The notes under the pieces: model-generated
Told to the model about the DNA's origin: nothing
What the model saw: the letters and a program-made list of their open reading frames with translations, nothing else
Database searches by the model: none
Position numbers and translations under genes: made by a program
NCBI GenBank assembly: GCA_016194705.1
Contig: JACQAZ010000034.1
Location: 1-64,000 of the forward strand
From: Elusimicrobiota bacterium
GTDB taxonomy: Bacteria; Elusimicrobiota; Elusimicrobia; UBA1565; UBA9628
DNA: 64,000 nt
Reading direction: 5' to 3'
Shown here: positions 9,020 through 14,979 of the stretch, piece after piece
Layout: each line of letters begins with the position of its first letter
Position numbering within the stretch: position 1 is the stretch's first letter

Positions 9020-10315
9020 ATGAATCTCAAGCTCCGGCTGCGCGACAAGACCGCGCGCATCGGCGTGCTCGGCCTGGGCTACGTGGGCCTGCCGCTGGCG
9101 ATGGAGTTCTGCCGCAAGGGCTTTCGCGTCTCCGGCTTCGACACCAGCCGGGAGAGAGTCGAGTCCTTGCGCCGCGGCCGGTCCTACGTCCTGGATGTCC
9201 CCTCCGACGAGATCAAGCGAGCGGCGGGAGCGCGGCTCTTCGAGGCCTCGACGCGCTTTGAGGGCCTCTCGGCCTGCGACGTGGTCCTGATCTGCGTGCA
9301 GACGCCCCTGCGCAAGACCCGCGAGCCCGACCTCTCGAACATCCTTTCCGCGACGGAGGAGGTCGCCAAGAGGCCCAAGCACGGCCAGCTGATTCTGTTG
9401 GAAAGCACCACTTTCCCGGGGACCACCGAGGAGGTCGTCCTTCCGATCCTCTGCCGGGGCGGGCGCAAGCTCGGCCGGGATTTCTTCCTCGCTTTTTCGC
9501 CGGAGCGCGTCGACCCGGGAAACCAGACCTACGGCATCGCCAACACGCCGAAGGTCGTCGGCGGGGCGGACGCGGCCTCGACGCGCCTGGCCCGCGAGGT
9601 GTATTGCGAGATCGTCGCCGAAGTCGTGCCGGTCTCGAGCGCGCGCTCGGCCGAGATGGTCAAGCTCCTCGAAAACTCCTTTCGTTCCGTCAACATCGCC
9701 ATGGCCAACGAGATGGCCCAGGTCTGCCACAAGCTCGGCTTGGACGTCTGGGAGATCATCAGCGCCGCGGCCACCAAGCCCTTCGGCTTCATGCCGTTTT
9801 TCCCCGGTCCCGGCATCGGCGGCCACTGCATTCCCAAGGACCCTCAGCTCCTGACCTGGAAGATGAAGACCCTCGACTTCGAGCCTCGCTTCATCCAGCT
9901 CGCCTCGACGATCAACGGGACGATGCCGCGCTACACGGTCGAGCGCATCACCGCGGCGCTCAACGAGGCCGGCAAATCGCTCAACGGCAGCCGGATCCTC
10001 GTGCTGGGCGTGGCCTACAAGCCCAACGTCTCGGATTACCGCGAATCGGCCTCCCTGGACGTCATGCAGCTTTTGCACGACGCCAAGGCTCAAGTTTTGT
10101 ACCATGATCCCTTCGTGCCGCGCATCGAGCTGGCCGGACGCAGGCTTTCCTCGGTGCGCCTGAGCGACCAAGCCGTGCGGTCGGCCGACTGCGTGGCGAT
10201 CCTCACGGCGCATCGCGATGTGGACTACGCCCGCGTGGTTCGTTTGTCGCGGCGGGTCTTCGACGCGCGCAACGCGACCAAGGGCCTGGAGCGGCCCGGC
10301 GTCGCGAAATTGTGA
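9020..10315 (+). CDS. wbpA: UDP-N-acetyl-D-glucosamine 6-dehydrogenase (WbpA/WecC family)
   Basis: A 431-residue nucleotide-sugar dehydrogenase that should oxidise UDP-GlcNAc (or UDP-ManNAc) to the uronic acid. Seen are VLGLGYVGLPLAMEF, ESTTFPGTTEE, FSPERVDPGN, KVVGG and the active-site motif GPGIGGHCIPKDPQ with Cys270. The motif GGHC(I)P(K)DP distinguishes this group from UDP-glucose dehydrogenase. The start at 9020 is preferred over an upstream in-frame ATG because the promoter (TATACT at 9008) lies between them. It provides the first step of the UDP-2,3-diacetamido-glucuronate route, whose later steps seem to be encoded at 44-53 kb. The downstream histidine kinase gene follows immediately. 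Confidence 0.9.
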   Translation: MNLKLRLRDKTARIGVLGLGYVGLPLAMEFCRKGFRVSGFDTSRERVESLRRGRSYVLDVPSDEIKRAAGARLFEASTRFEGLSACDVVLICVQTPLRKTREPDLSNILSATEEVAKRPKHGQLILLESTTFPGTTEEVVLPILCRGGRKLGRDFFLAFSPERVDPGNQTYGIANTPKVVGGADAASTRLAREVYCEIVAEVVPVSSARSAEMVKLLENSFRSVNIAMANEMAQVCHKLGLDVWEIISAAATKPFGFMPFFPGPGIGGHCIPKDPQLLTWKMKTLDFEPRFIQLASTINGTMPRYTVERITAALNEAGKSLNGSRILVLGVAYKPNVSDYRESASLDVMQLLHDAKAQVLYHDPFVPRIELAGRRLSSVRLSDQAVRSADCVAILTAHRDVDYARVVRLSRRVFDARNATKGLERPGVAKL

Positions 10316-10317
10316 AC

Positions 10318-12186
10318 ATGGCTGAACAACAGCAGGAATTGACGGTTTGGGACAAGGAATGCATGGAGGCCTTGAAGGCCTTGGGCAAGACCTTGGGCCA
10401 GATGACCCTCTACAAGATCGGCCATCCCGCCGTGGCCGCGACCTTGCAGATCGCCGAGGACAACATACAGCAGGCGCTGTCCCAGACCCCCAAGGGGGCC
10501 GTCCTCTACCTTCTCGATCAAGGCAAGGTCATCGCCAACGGCCGCATCATCGGCGCGGTCAACGCTTTGCCGAACTGGATCCCGGTGTTGTTCAAGCGCT
10601 TCAAGCTCAGCTCCCTTTCGTTCAAGGCCGGCCTCACGCACGAGGAGATCGTCGCCTTCTGCGAGCTGGCCGCCTCGCGCGCCGACGCCTCCAACAGCGA
10701 CGCCAAAGCTTATTTGGAAGGCCACGGCGTCGCGCGCATCGCCGTCAACGAGGCCGTCTATTCGATCATGTCCACGGCCGAGCGCGAGGCGCAGCCTCCC
10801 ACAGAGGCGCCGCCGGCCGACCCGGCCCAGGAGGCCATCGCGGCCGAGGCGCAAGAGGTCATCACCCAGGCCGTCGACCAGGGCTCCATCGAGAAAGCCA
10901 TCGAGGTCCTGGTCCAGCGCGCCGTCCCGGACCAGGCCAGGCGCGCGGAGGTCCTCGCGAAGGTCCTCGAGCTCCTCAAGAGCGACATCGAGAAGCGCGT
11001 CGAGCAGGTCACCCGCGCCCTGCGCACGGAGAAGACCGTCATCGAGAACGAGCAGGCGCGCACGCAGAGCGTGCTGTCCAACATGGCCGAGGGCGTCGTG
11101 GTCGTCGACGACAAGGGCAAGGTCCTCATGATGAACCCGGCCGCCGAACAGATCTACGGCACGACGCTGGCGCAAGTCGCGGGAACGCATCTCATCGAGA
11201 ATACCGGAGAAGAGCACGTCGTGACCTTGGCCGACAACCTGGCCACGCCTCCGGGGGACAAGAAGATAGCCCCGGAGGTCAAGGTCGCCGGGGGCGACGA
11301 GGTCAAGAAGACCTTGAAATCGGCCGGCGCGGTCGTGCAGAACGAGCAGGGCAAGGTCGTCGGGATGGTCTCGACCCTCTCCGACGCGGCCAAATACAAG
11401 GAAGTCCAGAGGATGCAGCGGGACTTCGTGGCGCACGTGACCCACGAGCTGCGCGCGCCGCTCTCCTCGATCCGGGCGGCTCTTGAGATCCTTCAGGGCG
11501 AGGTCGCGAGCAAGCTCAAGGAAGACGAGAACCGCATGCTGGCGACCGCGATGAAGAACAGCGACCGGCTCGCCGAGCTCATCAACAGCATCCTCGACTT
11601 CTCCAAGATCGAGTCGGGCCAGATGCAGGTCTACCCGAAGAAGTCCGACGCCGAGAAGATCGGCCGAGAGAGCGTCGACGCCCTGGGGGCCTGGGCCGCC
11701 AAGAAGCGCATCTCGCTCTCGTTTGCCGCTCCGCCCGACCTGCCGCCCGTCACGGCGGATGCCCAGCGCACGGTGCAGGTGCTCATCAACCTGCTCTCCA
11801 ACGCGATCAAGTTCACTCCCGTGGGCGGCACGATCACGGTGCGCGTTTCCTTGAGCGCGGCCGACAAGGGCAAGTTCGTCGAGTTCGCGGTCATCGACTC
11901 CGGCCCCGGAATCGCCAAGGCCGACCAGAAGAAGATCTTCGAGAAGTTCGTGCAGATCGCAGCCGGCGAGATGCACGTCGGCGGCACGGGCCTAGGGCTT
12001 GCGATCGCCAAGGCGCTCGTCCACCTGCAAGGCGGCAAGATGTGGGTCGAGAGCGACGTGGGCAAGGGCGCCGCCTTCCTTTTTAGCGTCCCGATCTACG
12101 TCTCCGTCAAGGAGGCCACGCCGGCCGTCGAGAAGCGCATCGAGGTCAAGCTTCCTTGGTGGAAGAAGCTGTTCGGCCTCAAGTAG
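10318..12186 (+). CDS. Soluble sensor histidine kinase with PAS domain and unusual N-terminal region
   Basis: A 622-residue cytoplasmic two-component kinase with no membrane segment. Residues 1-150 form a helical/mixed domain I do not recognise, followed by a Glu/Ala-rich helical linker and a probable coiled coil (about 185-245). A PAS domain follows (about 248-330, MAEGVVVVDDKGKVLMMNPAAEQIYG). The HisKA helix has FVAHVTHELRAPLSSIR with phospho-acceptor His376. The ATPase domain has NLLSNAIKFTP, DSGPGIAKADQKKIFEKF and GTGLGLAIAKAL. The ATG at 10318 is used; a GTG at 10312 overlapping the upstream stop is possible. It follows the UDP-GlcNAc dehydrogenase gene with 2 bases between. No partner regulator is adjacent; the CheY-like protein at 19160 is one candidate. 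Confidence 0.9.
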   Translation: MAEQQQELTVWDKECMEALKALGKTLGQMTLYKIGHPAVAATLQIAEDNIQQALSQTPKGAVLYLLDQGKVIANGRIIGAVNALPNWIPVLFKRFKLSSLSFKAGLTHEEIVAFCELAASRADASNSDAKAYLEGHGVARIAVNEAVYSIMSTAEREAQPPTEAPPADPAQEAIAAEAQEVITQAVDQGSIEKAIEVLVQRAVPDQARRAEVLAKVLELLKSDIEKRVEQVTRALRTEKTVIENEQARTQSVLSNMAEGVVVVDDKGKVLMMNPAAEQIYGTTLAQVAGTHLIENTGEEHVVTLADNLATPPGDKKIAPEVKVAGGDEVKKTLKSAGAVVQNEQGKVVGMVSTLSDAAKYKEVQRMQRDFVAHVTHELRAPLSSIRAALEILQGEVASKLKEDENRMLATAMKNSDRLAELINSILDFSKIESGQMQVYPKKSDAEKIGRESVDALGAWAAKKRISLSFAAPPDLPPVTADAQRTVQVLINLLSNAIKFTPVGGTITVRVSLSAADKGKFVEFAVIDSGPGIAKADQKKIFEKFVQIAAGEMHVGGTGLGLAIAKALVHLQGGKMWVESDVGKGAAFLFSVPIYVSVKEATPAVEKRIEVKLPWWKKLFGLK

Positions 12187-12910
12187 CTCTGCCGCTCTGC
12201 CGGACCAAGGCGTAGCCCCCCACCCACGACGCTCCCGCCTCGTTCAAGACCTTCGCGCACGACTCGAAGGAACTCCCCGATGTGCAGACGTCGTCGATCA
12301 GTAGAAGTCGTTTTCCTTTGACCTTGTCTTCGGGGGCGCAGACGCAGAACGCTCCGTCCAGATTTTTCGCGCGCTGCTCGCGTCCCAGCGCCCATTGCGG
12401 CTTGGTCGCGCGTTTCCTGGAGACGAGCTCCTCGACGGGGACCTGGGCGACGGCAGACAGGGTCTCGGCCAGCAGTGAGGCTTGATTGTAGCCGCGCTCG
12501 CGGCGCCGCGCCGGGTGCATCGGCATCGGCACGAGCGCGTCGGGAGCCTCGAGCTCGGGATAGCGGTCGAGCGCGAAGCCCATCCAGGTCCCCGCCGTTC
12601 TTGCGGCCGAGCGACGTCCGCGGAACTTGAAGGCGTGTACCAGAGAAACCGCCGCGTCCTTGTACTGAAATACGGCGCGGATCAGGCGGCATTCGTGCGG
12701 GCGGTCCTCGCAGCGCAGGCAGAGCTCCTGGCCCGAGGGCACTCTGTCTGCGCAGCGCCAGCAGTAGGGGGGCTCGTGCGGGACGAGCTTCTGGCGGCAG
12801 GCCAGGCACAGCGGTCCTTGGTGGTTCTTGGGCAGGTCCTCGCGGCAATGCGCGCAGATGACCGGCCAGAGGAGGTGCAGCACGGCTTGGCTGATGGTCG
12901 CGGTATCCAT
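12179..12910 (-). CDS. comF: ComF family phosphoribosyltransferase-like protein
   Basis: The 243-residue product has four zinc-binding Cys pairs at the N-terminus (CAHC, CLAC, CWRC, CLRC, residues 19-67). It ends in a type I PRTase fold with the PRPP loop LLIDDVCTSGSS (residues 203-214). ComF proteins support DNA uptake or recombination-linked functions, though the reaction is not settled. An in-frame start at 13042 would add residues encoded by the palindromic island; I reject it because homology starts at the Met encoded at 12910 and a TATACT lies four bases upstream. That promoter is one arm of a 34-bp inverted repeat, so insertion of the repeat element probably set the present promoter. 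The stop overlaps the histidine kinase stop by 8 bases. Confidence 0.85.
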   Translation of the reverse strand: MDTATISQAVLHLLWPVICAHCREDLPKNHQGPLCLACRQKLVPHEPPYCWRCADRVPSGQELCLRCEDRPHECRLIRAVFQYKDAAVSLVHAFKFRGRRSAARTAGTWMGFALDRYPELEAPDALVPMPMHPARRRERGYNQASLLAETLSAVAQVPVEELVSRKRATKPQWALGREQRAKNLDGAFCVCAPEDKVKGKRLLLIDDVCTSGSSFESCAKVLNEAGASWVGGYALVRQSGRAT

Positions 12911-12911
12911 G

Positions 12912-12945
12912 ATGAGTATACGATTGAGGGGGGTAAAAAGTTCCC
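12912..12945 (-). repeat. Left arm of 34-bp inverted repeat, carries outward promoter
   Basis: Read on the minus strand, this 34-base segment matches the plus-strand segment 13125-13158 at 33 of 34 positions. It runs from GGGAACTTTTTACCC through CAATCGTATACTCAT. It contains TATACT as a -10 pointing leftward into comF, and GGAACTT about 17 bases upstream, which resembles an ECF-type -35. Confidence 0.85.
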
Positions 12946-12969
12946 TTTCTCGACGGAGGAAGAGCCCAT

Positions 12970-13000
12970 TCTCTAAGATGCCAGATTGGCACCTTAGAGA
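12970..13000. repeat. ORF6N-associated palindrome, copy A
   Basis: Fourteen-base arms around TCTAAGATGCCA / TGGCACCTTAGA with a 3-base loop and one mismatch. In one plus-strand frame it reads LRCQIGTLE, matching the motif encoded by copy C inside the ORF6N gene. Confidence 0.9.
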
Positions 13001-13027
13001 TTCGCGGCGATGGTGCCAGGCATGTAG

Positions 13028-13047
13028 AACTCTTGTCAACAAGAGTT
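13028..13047. repeat. 20-bp palindrome AACTCTTGT/ACAAGAGTT
   Basis: Perfect 9-base arms with a 2-base centre, midway between palindrome copies A and B and unrelated to them in sequence. Size and symmetry fit a dimeric repressor site or the centre of an inverted duplication. Confidence 0.7.
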
Positions 13048-13067
13048 GGAGGCTGGTGAAACTATCC

Positions 13068-13096
13068 CTCTAAGATTCCAGTTTGGAATCTTAGAG
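13068..13096. repeat. ORF6N-associated palindrome, copy B
   Basis: Perfect 13-base arms CTCTAAGATTCCA / TGGAATCTTAGAG with a 3-base loop. Relative to copies A, C and D the arms differ by compensated changes (TGCCA to TTCCA with GGAA on the other arm). One plus-strand frame reads LRFQFGILE. Confidence 0.9.
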
Positions 13097-13124
13097 AGGC
13101 GCAAGAAGATTTCTCGAATACAGA

Positions 13125-13158
13125 GGGAACTTTTTACCCTCCTCAATCGTATACTCAT
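13125..13158 (+). repeat. Right arm of 34-bp inverted repeat, carries outward promoter
   Basis: Inverted copy of 12912-12945 with a single mismatch. TATACT at 13150-13155 is a -10 reading towards the ORF6N gene, with GGAACTT at 13126-13132 about 17 bases upstream. Confidence 0.85.
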
Positions 13159-13159
13159 G

Positions 13160-13170
13160 AGGAGGTGATC
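13160..13170 (+). promoter_or_regulatory. Full-length Shine-Dalgarno of the ORF6N gene
   Basis: AGGAGGTGATC is complementary to essentially the whole canonical 3' tail of 16S rRNA, with the GGAGG core nine bases from the ATG at 13175. Most other genes here have weak or no such site, so this fits a transferred gene. It fixes the start at 13175. Confidence 0.75.
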
Positions 13171-13174
13171 GACC

Positions 13175-13678
13175 ATGGATCCGATGATCACTGTAGAGAG
13201 CATTGAGCGAAGGATATTTCTGATTCGAGGCCAGAAGGTCATGTTGGACGGCCACCTGGCGGAGTTGTACGGAGTAGCCACCAAGGTCCTCAATAGAGCC
13301 GTTGTCCGCAATATTGAGCGGTTTCCCGAGGATTTCATGTTCCAGCTCAACAAGGAGGAGCAAGAAATCCTAAGGTGCCAATTTGGCACCTTAGGGTGGG
13401 GACGATATTCGAAGTACCTCCCTCGGGTCTTCACCGAGCAGGGTGTCGCTATGCTCTCCAGCGTACTCAATAGCCAACGTGCGATTAGCGTCAACATCGC
13501 TATCATGCGGGCGTTTGTCAAGCTCAGGCAAATGATCCTGTCCCACAAGGGCTTGGCGCGTCGACTCAAGGAGCTGGAGAAGAAATACGACGCGCGATTC
13601 AAAATCGTCTTCGACGCGATACGGCTGCTCATCGACGAATCGGAGGAGCCGAAGCGGAGGATCGGGTTCAAGGCATAA
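13175..13678 (+). CDS. ORF6N (KilA-N-like) domain DNA-binding protein
   Basis: A 167-residue protein with the ORF6N domain at residues 6-95: IERRIFLIRGQKVMLDGHLA, ELYGVATKVLNRAVVRN, RFPEDFMFQL and YLPRVFTEQGVAMLSSVL. It ends in a helical tail (KLRQMILSHKGLARRLKELE) likely to form a coiled coil. ORF6N/KilA-N domains occur in phage and bacterial accessory regions and are thought to bind DNA. Codons 64-75 (ILRCQFGTLGWG) are written by palindrome copy C, a member of the family that also flanks the gene. It is moderately lower in GC than its surroundings and has a strong Shine-Dalgarno, so it is probably acquired. The palindromes are natural candidates for its own binding sites; that is inference. 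Confidence 0.85.
   Translation: MDPMITVESIERRIFLIRGQKVMLDGHLAELYGVATKVLNRAVVRNIERFPEDFMFQLNKEEQEILRCQFGTLGWGRYSKYLPRVFTEQGVAMLSSVLNSQRAISVNIAIMRAFVKLRQMILSHKGLARRLKELEKKYDARFKIVFDAIRLLIDESEEPKRRIGFKA
13369..13395. repeat. ORF6N-associated palindrome, copy C (inside the coding region)
   Basis: Perfect 12-base arms CCTAAGGTGCCA / TGGCACCTTAGG with a 3-base loop. It is translated in the ORF6N frame as LRCQFGTLG. Arms keep perfect symmetry although the sequence differs from copies A, B and D. Confidence 0.9.
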
Positions 13679-13685
13679 TGGGCCG

Positions 13686-13703
13686 ACTGTGGCCGGCCAC
13701 AGT
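13686..13703. repeat. 18-bp perfect palindrome after ORF6N gene
   Basis: ACTGTGGCC/GGCCACAGT, loopless, eight bases after the ORF6N stop codon. It has no T-tract. It could act in transcript end formation or protein binding. Confidence 0.7.
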
Positions 13704-13719
13704 TGCTCGGCATCCTTGA

Positions 13720-13748
13720 TCTTAAGATGCCAAATTGGCATCTTAAGA
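13720..13748. repeat. ORF6N-associated palindrome, copy D
   Basis: Perfect 13-base arms TCTTAAGATGCCA / TGGCATCTTAAGA with a 3-base loop. One plus-strand frame reads LRCQIGILR. It lies between the ORF6N gene and the small membrane-protein cassette. A further 9-base inverted repeat (AGGCCGACC/GGTCGGCCT) lies at about 13767-13800. Confidence 0.9.
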
Positions 13749-13818
13749 CGAGGGCGACTCCATTGAAGGCCGACCAGACGAGAATAGGCGGGTCGGCCTA
13801 ATATTCGATGAACGTACA

Positions 13819-14271
13819 ATGACAAAAGAGGAATTCGAGGCGAGATGGGTGGTCGTCGAGCGTCGAAGCGGGAGCATCATATGGAGCTTTTATATCTCAA
13901 CAATCTTCGCGATGCTCGTAGCCATATGTGGCGGCACGGTGTTTTTGTTGGCTTCACCCTTCATCAGCATTCTCAAGTCCATGCCGCAGGAACGGAAGGC
14001 GCTTCAGCTTCAGGCATTCTGGATTGTAGGCATTTGCGCGATGATATTTACGGGAATAAATTTTTCCGAAATGGTTTTGTGGCGTCGCTGGCTCAAAGGA
14101 ATGGGCATGCAATGTGCCGCATGCGGCCATATCTTGAATCGTCATTTGGGCACATATCTTGCGCCGCATACGCCGGGACGCTGCACTAAATGTGAAAGTG
14201 TCGGGAAATGTCGGCAAGTCAGAACGACTGGATTGTGCGACAAATGTGGGCATCGTATATTTGACGCCTAA
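13819..14271 (+). CDS. Two-helix membrane protein with C-terminal zinc ribbon; candidate integron cassette gene
   Basis: The 150-residue product has two hydrophobic segments (about residues 20-50 and 66-88) and a cytoplasmic-looking tail with Cys pairs CAAC, CTKC and CDKC that could bind two zinc ions. I do not recognise a family. Codon use and base composition are clearly less GC-rich than neighbouring genes. The stop codon lies within a GCCTAAC sequence that begins an attC-like site, as is usual for genes in integron cassettes. No integrase or cassette promoter is visible. Confidence 0.65.
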   Translation: MTKEEFEARWVVVERRSGSIIWSFYISTIFAMLVAICGGTVFLLASPFISILKSMPQERKALQLQAFWIVGICAMIFTGINFSEMVLWRRWLKGMGMQCAACGHILNRHLGTYLAPHTPGRCTKCESVGKCRQVRTTGLCDKCGHRIFDA

Positions 14272-14340
14272 CTTCGGCTTGAACGTCCGGCGGCCAGTGA
14301 CGAGTTCCAGTAGCCGCCGCCGTTCAGCCACTCGTTAAGT
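14266..14340 (+). other. Integron attC-like recombination site
   Basis: GCCTAAC (14266-14272) fits the R'' consensus RYYYAAC and contains the stop codon of the preceding gene. GTTAAGT (14334-14340) fits R' GTTRRRY. Between them GGCTTGAACG (14276-14285) pairs with CGTTCAGCC (14321-14329), leaving one extra T in the left arm, as expected of the L''/L' boxes. CGGCGGC pairs with GCCGCCG nearer the apex. Total 75 bases. No second attC and no matching GTTRRRY upstream of the gene were found, so this would be a lone site. Confidence 0.5.
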
Positions 14341-14358
14341 GAACAAATCCGGCCCAGA

Positions 14359-14931
14359 ATGACAATCGGAAAGCGCGTCCTGATCGTCGTCCTCCTTCTC
14401 ACCGCCCTTCCGAGCGCGGCGCGGGCCCAGGCCGCCCCCATCGGCGAGGGTCTTAACTGCGTGATCTTCATGATCCACGAGCAGGAGCTCGAAGGCGCCG
14501 AGCCCGCGACCTACTTGGAGAACGCGAAATCTGGCGACGCCGACGCTCAGTACAAGCTCGGCTACGCCTACTTCGCGCAAAAGAAACCCAAGGACGCCAT
14601 CGCCTGGCTGCGCCGCGCGGCGAGGAAGGGAAACTTCAAGGCCGCCGTGACCGTGGGCGCCCTACTCGTCGATAACGGGCCCACCTCCGAGCGCGAGGCC
14701 CTGCGCTGTTGGCGCTCGGCCGCGGACGACAAGCAGGTCAAGGTCTTCGCGCTCGGCAACCTCGGCTGCTATTACGGCAGCGCGAAGTACCGCAAACGCG
14801 ACTACCCCGAAGCCCTCAAATGGTACCGCCGCATGCCGCCCGCCAGCGCCAAGCTGTCCGAGCCCTTCATCGCCCAGCTCGAGGCCCTCATGAAGGGCGG
14901 CCGCGCGGGCGGCCAGCTCCCCGCCCGGTAA
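14359..14931 (+). CDS. Exported Sel1/TPR-like repeat protein
   Basis: The 190-residue product starts with a signal peptide (RVLIVVLLLTALPSAARAQA, cleavage probably after ARA). Helical repeats follow, of the Sel1 type (GDADAQYKLGYAYFAQKKPKDAIAWLRRAARKG), one better preserved than the others. Such proteins act as periplasmic scaffolds or cell-wall partners. It lies 48 bases upstream of the PBP1A gene on the same strand. The start directly follows the attC-like site. Confidence 0.75.
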   Translation: MTIGKRVLIVVLLLTALPSAARAQAAPIGEGLNCVIFMIHEQELEGAEPATYLENAKSGDADAQYKLGYAYFAQKKPKDAIAWLRRAARKGNFKAAVTVGALLVDNGPTSEREALRCWRSAADDKQVKVFALGNLGCYYGSAKYRKRDYPEALKWYRRMPPASAKLSEPFIAQLEALMKGGRAGGQLPAR

Positions 14932-14979
14932 GGTTTTTGAGAATCCGCTGATATTAAGGTAATCTAACCAGGACGGACC

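Larger units (their letters stand above)
12912..13158. mobile_element. Candidate 247-bp MITE-like element with 34-bp terminal inverted repeats
   Basis: The segment is bounded by near-perfect 34-bp inverted repeats, has no coding capacity I can support, and contains three internal palindromes (12970-13000, 13028-13047, 13068-13096). Both termini carry promoters pointing outward, into comF on the left and the ORF6N gene on the right. I find no target-site duplication in the flanks. It may be a miniature element or simply a symmetric divergent promoter region duplicated by inversion. Confidence 0.4.

Noticed and set aside
12911..13042. N-terminal extension of comF starting at 13042
   Set aside because: The added residues are encoded by palindrome copy A and the inverted repeat, show no homology, and a TATACT promoter lies directly before the Met at 12910.
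12912..13158. Insertion sequence with transposase
   Set aside because: No coding sequence for a transposase fits inside, and no target-site duplication was found, so only a MITE-like element or inverted duplication can be proposed.
12970..13748. CRISPR array
   Set aside because: The repeats are palindromic, only four in number, irregularly spaced, differ in sequence, and one lies inside an expressed gene. There are no spacers of constant length and no cas genes.
13679..14358. Complete integron with integrase
   Set aside because: No tyrosine recombinase motif, attI or second attC was found in the window.
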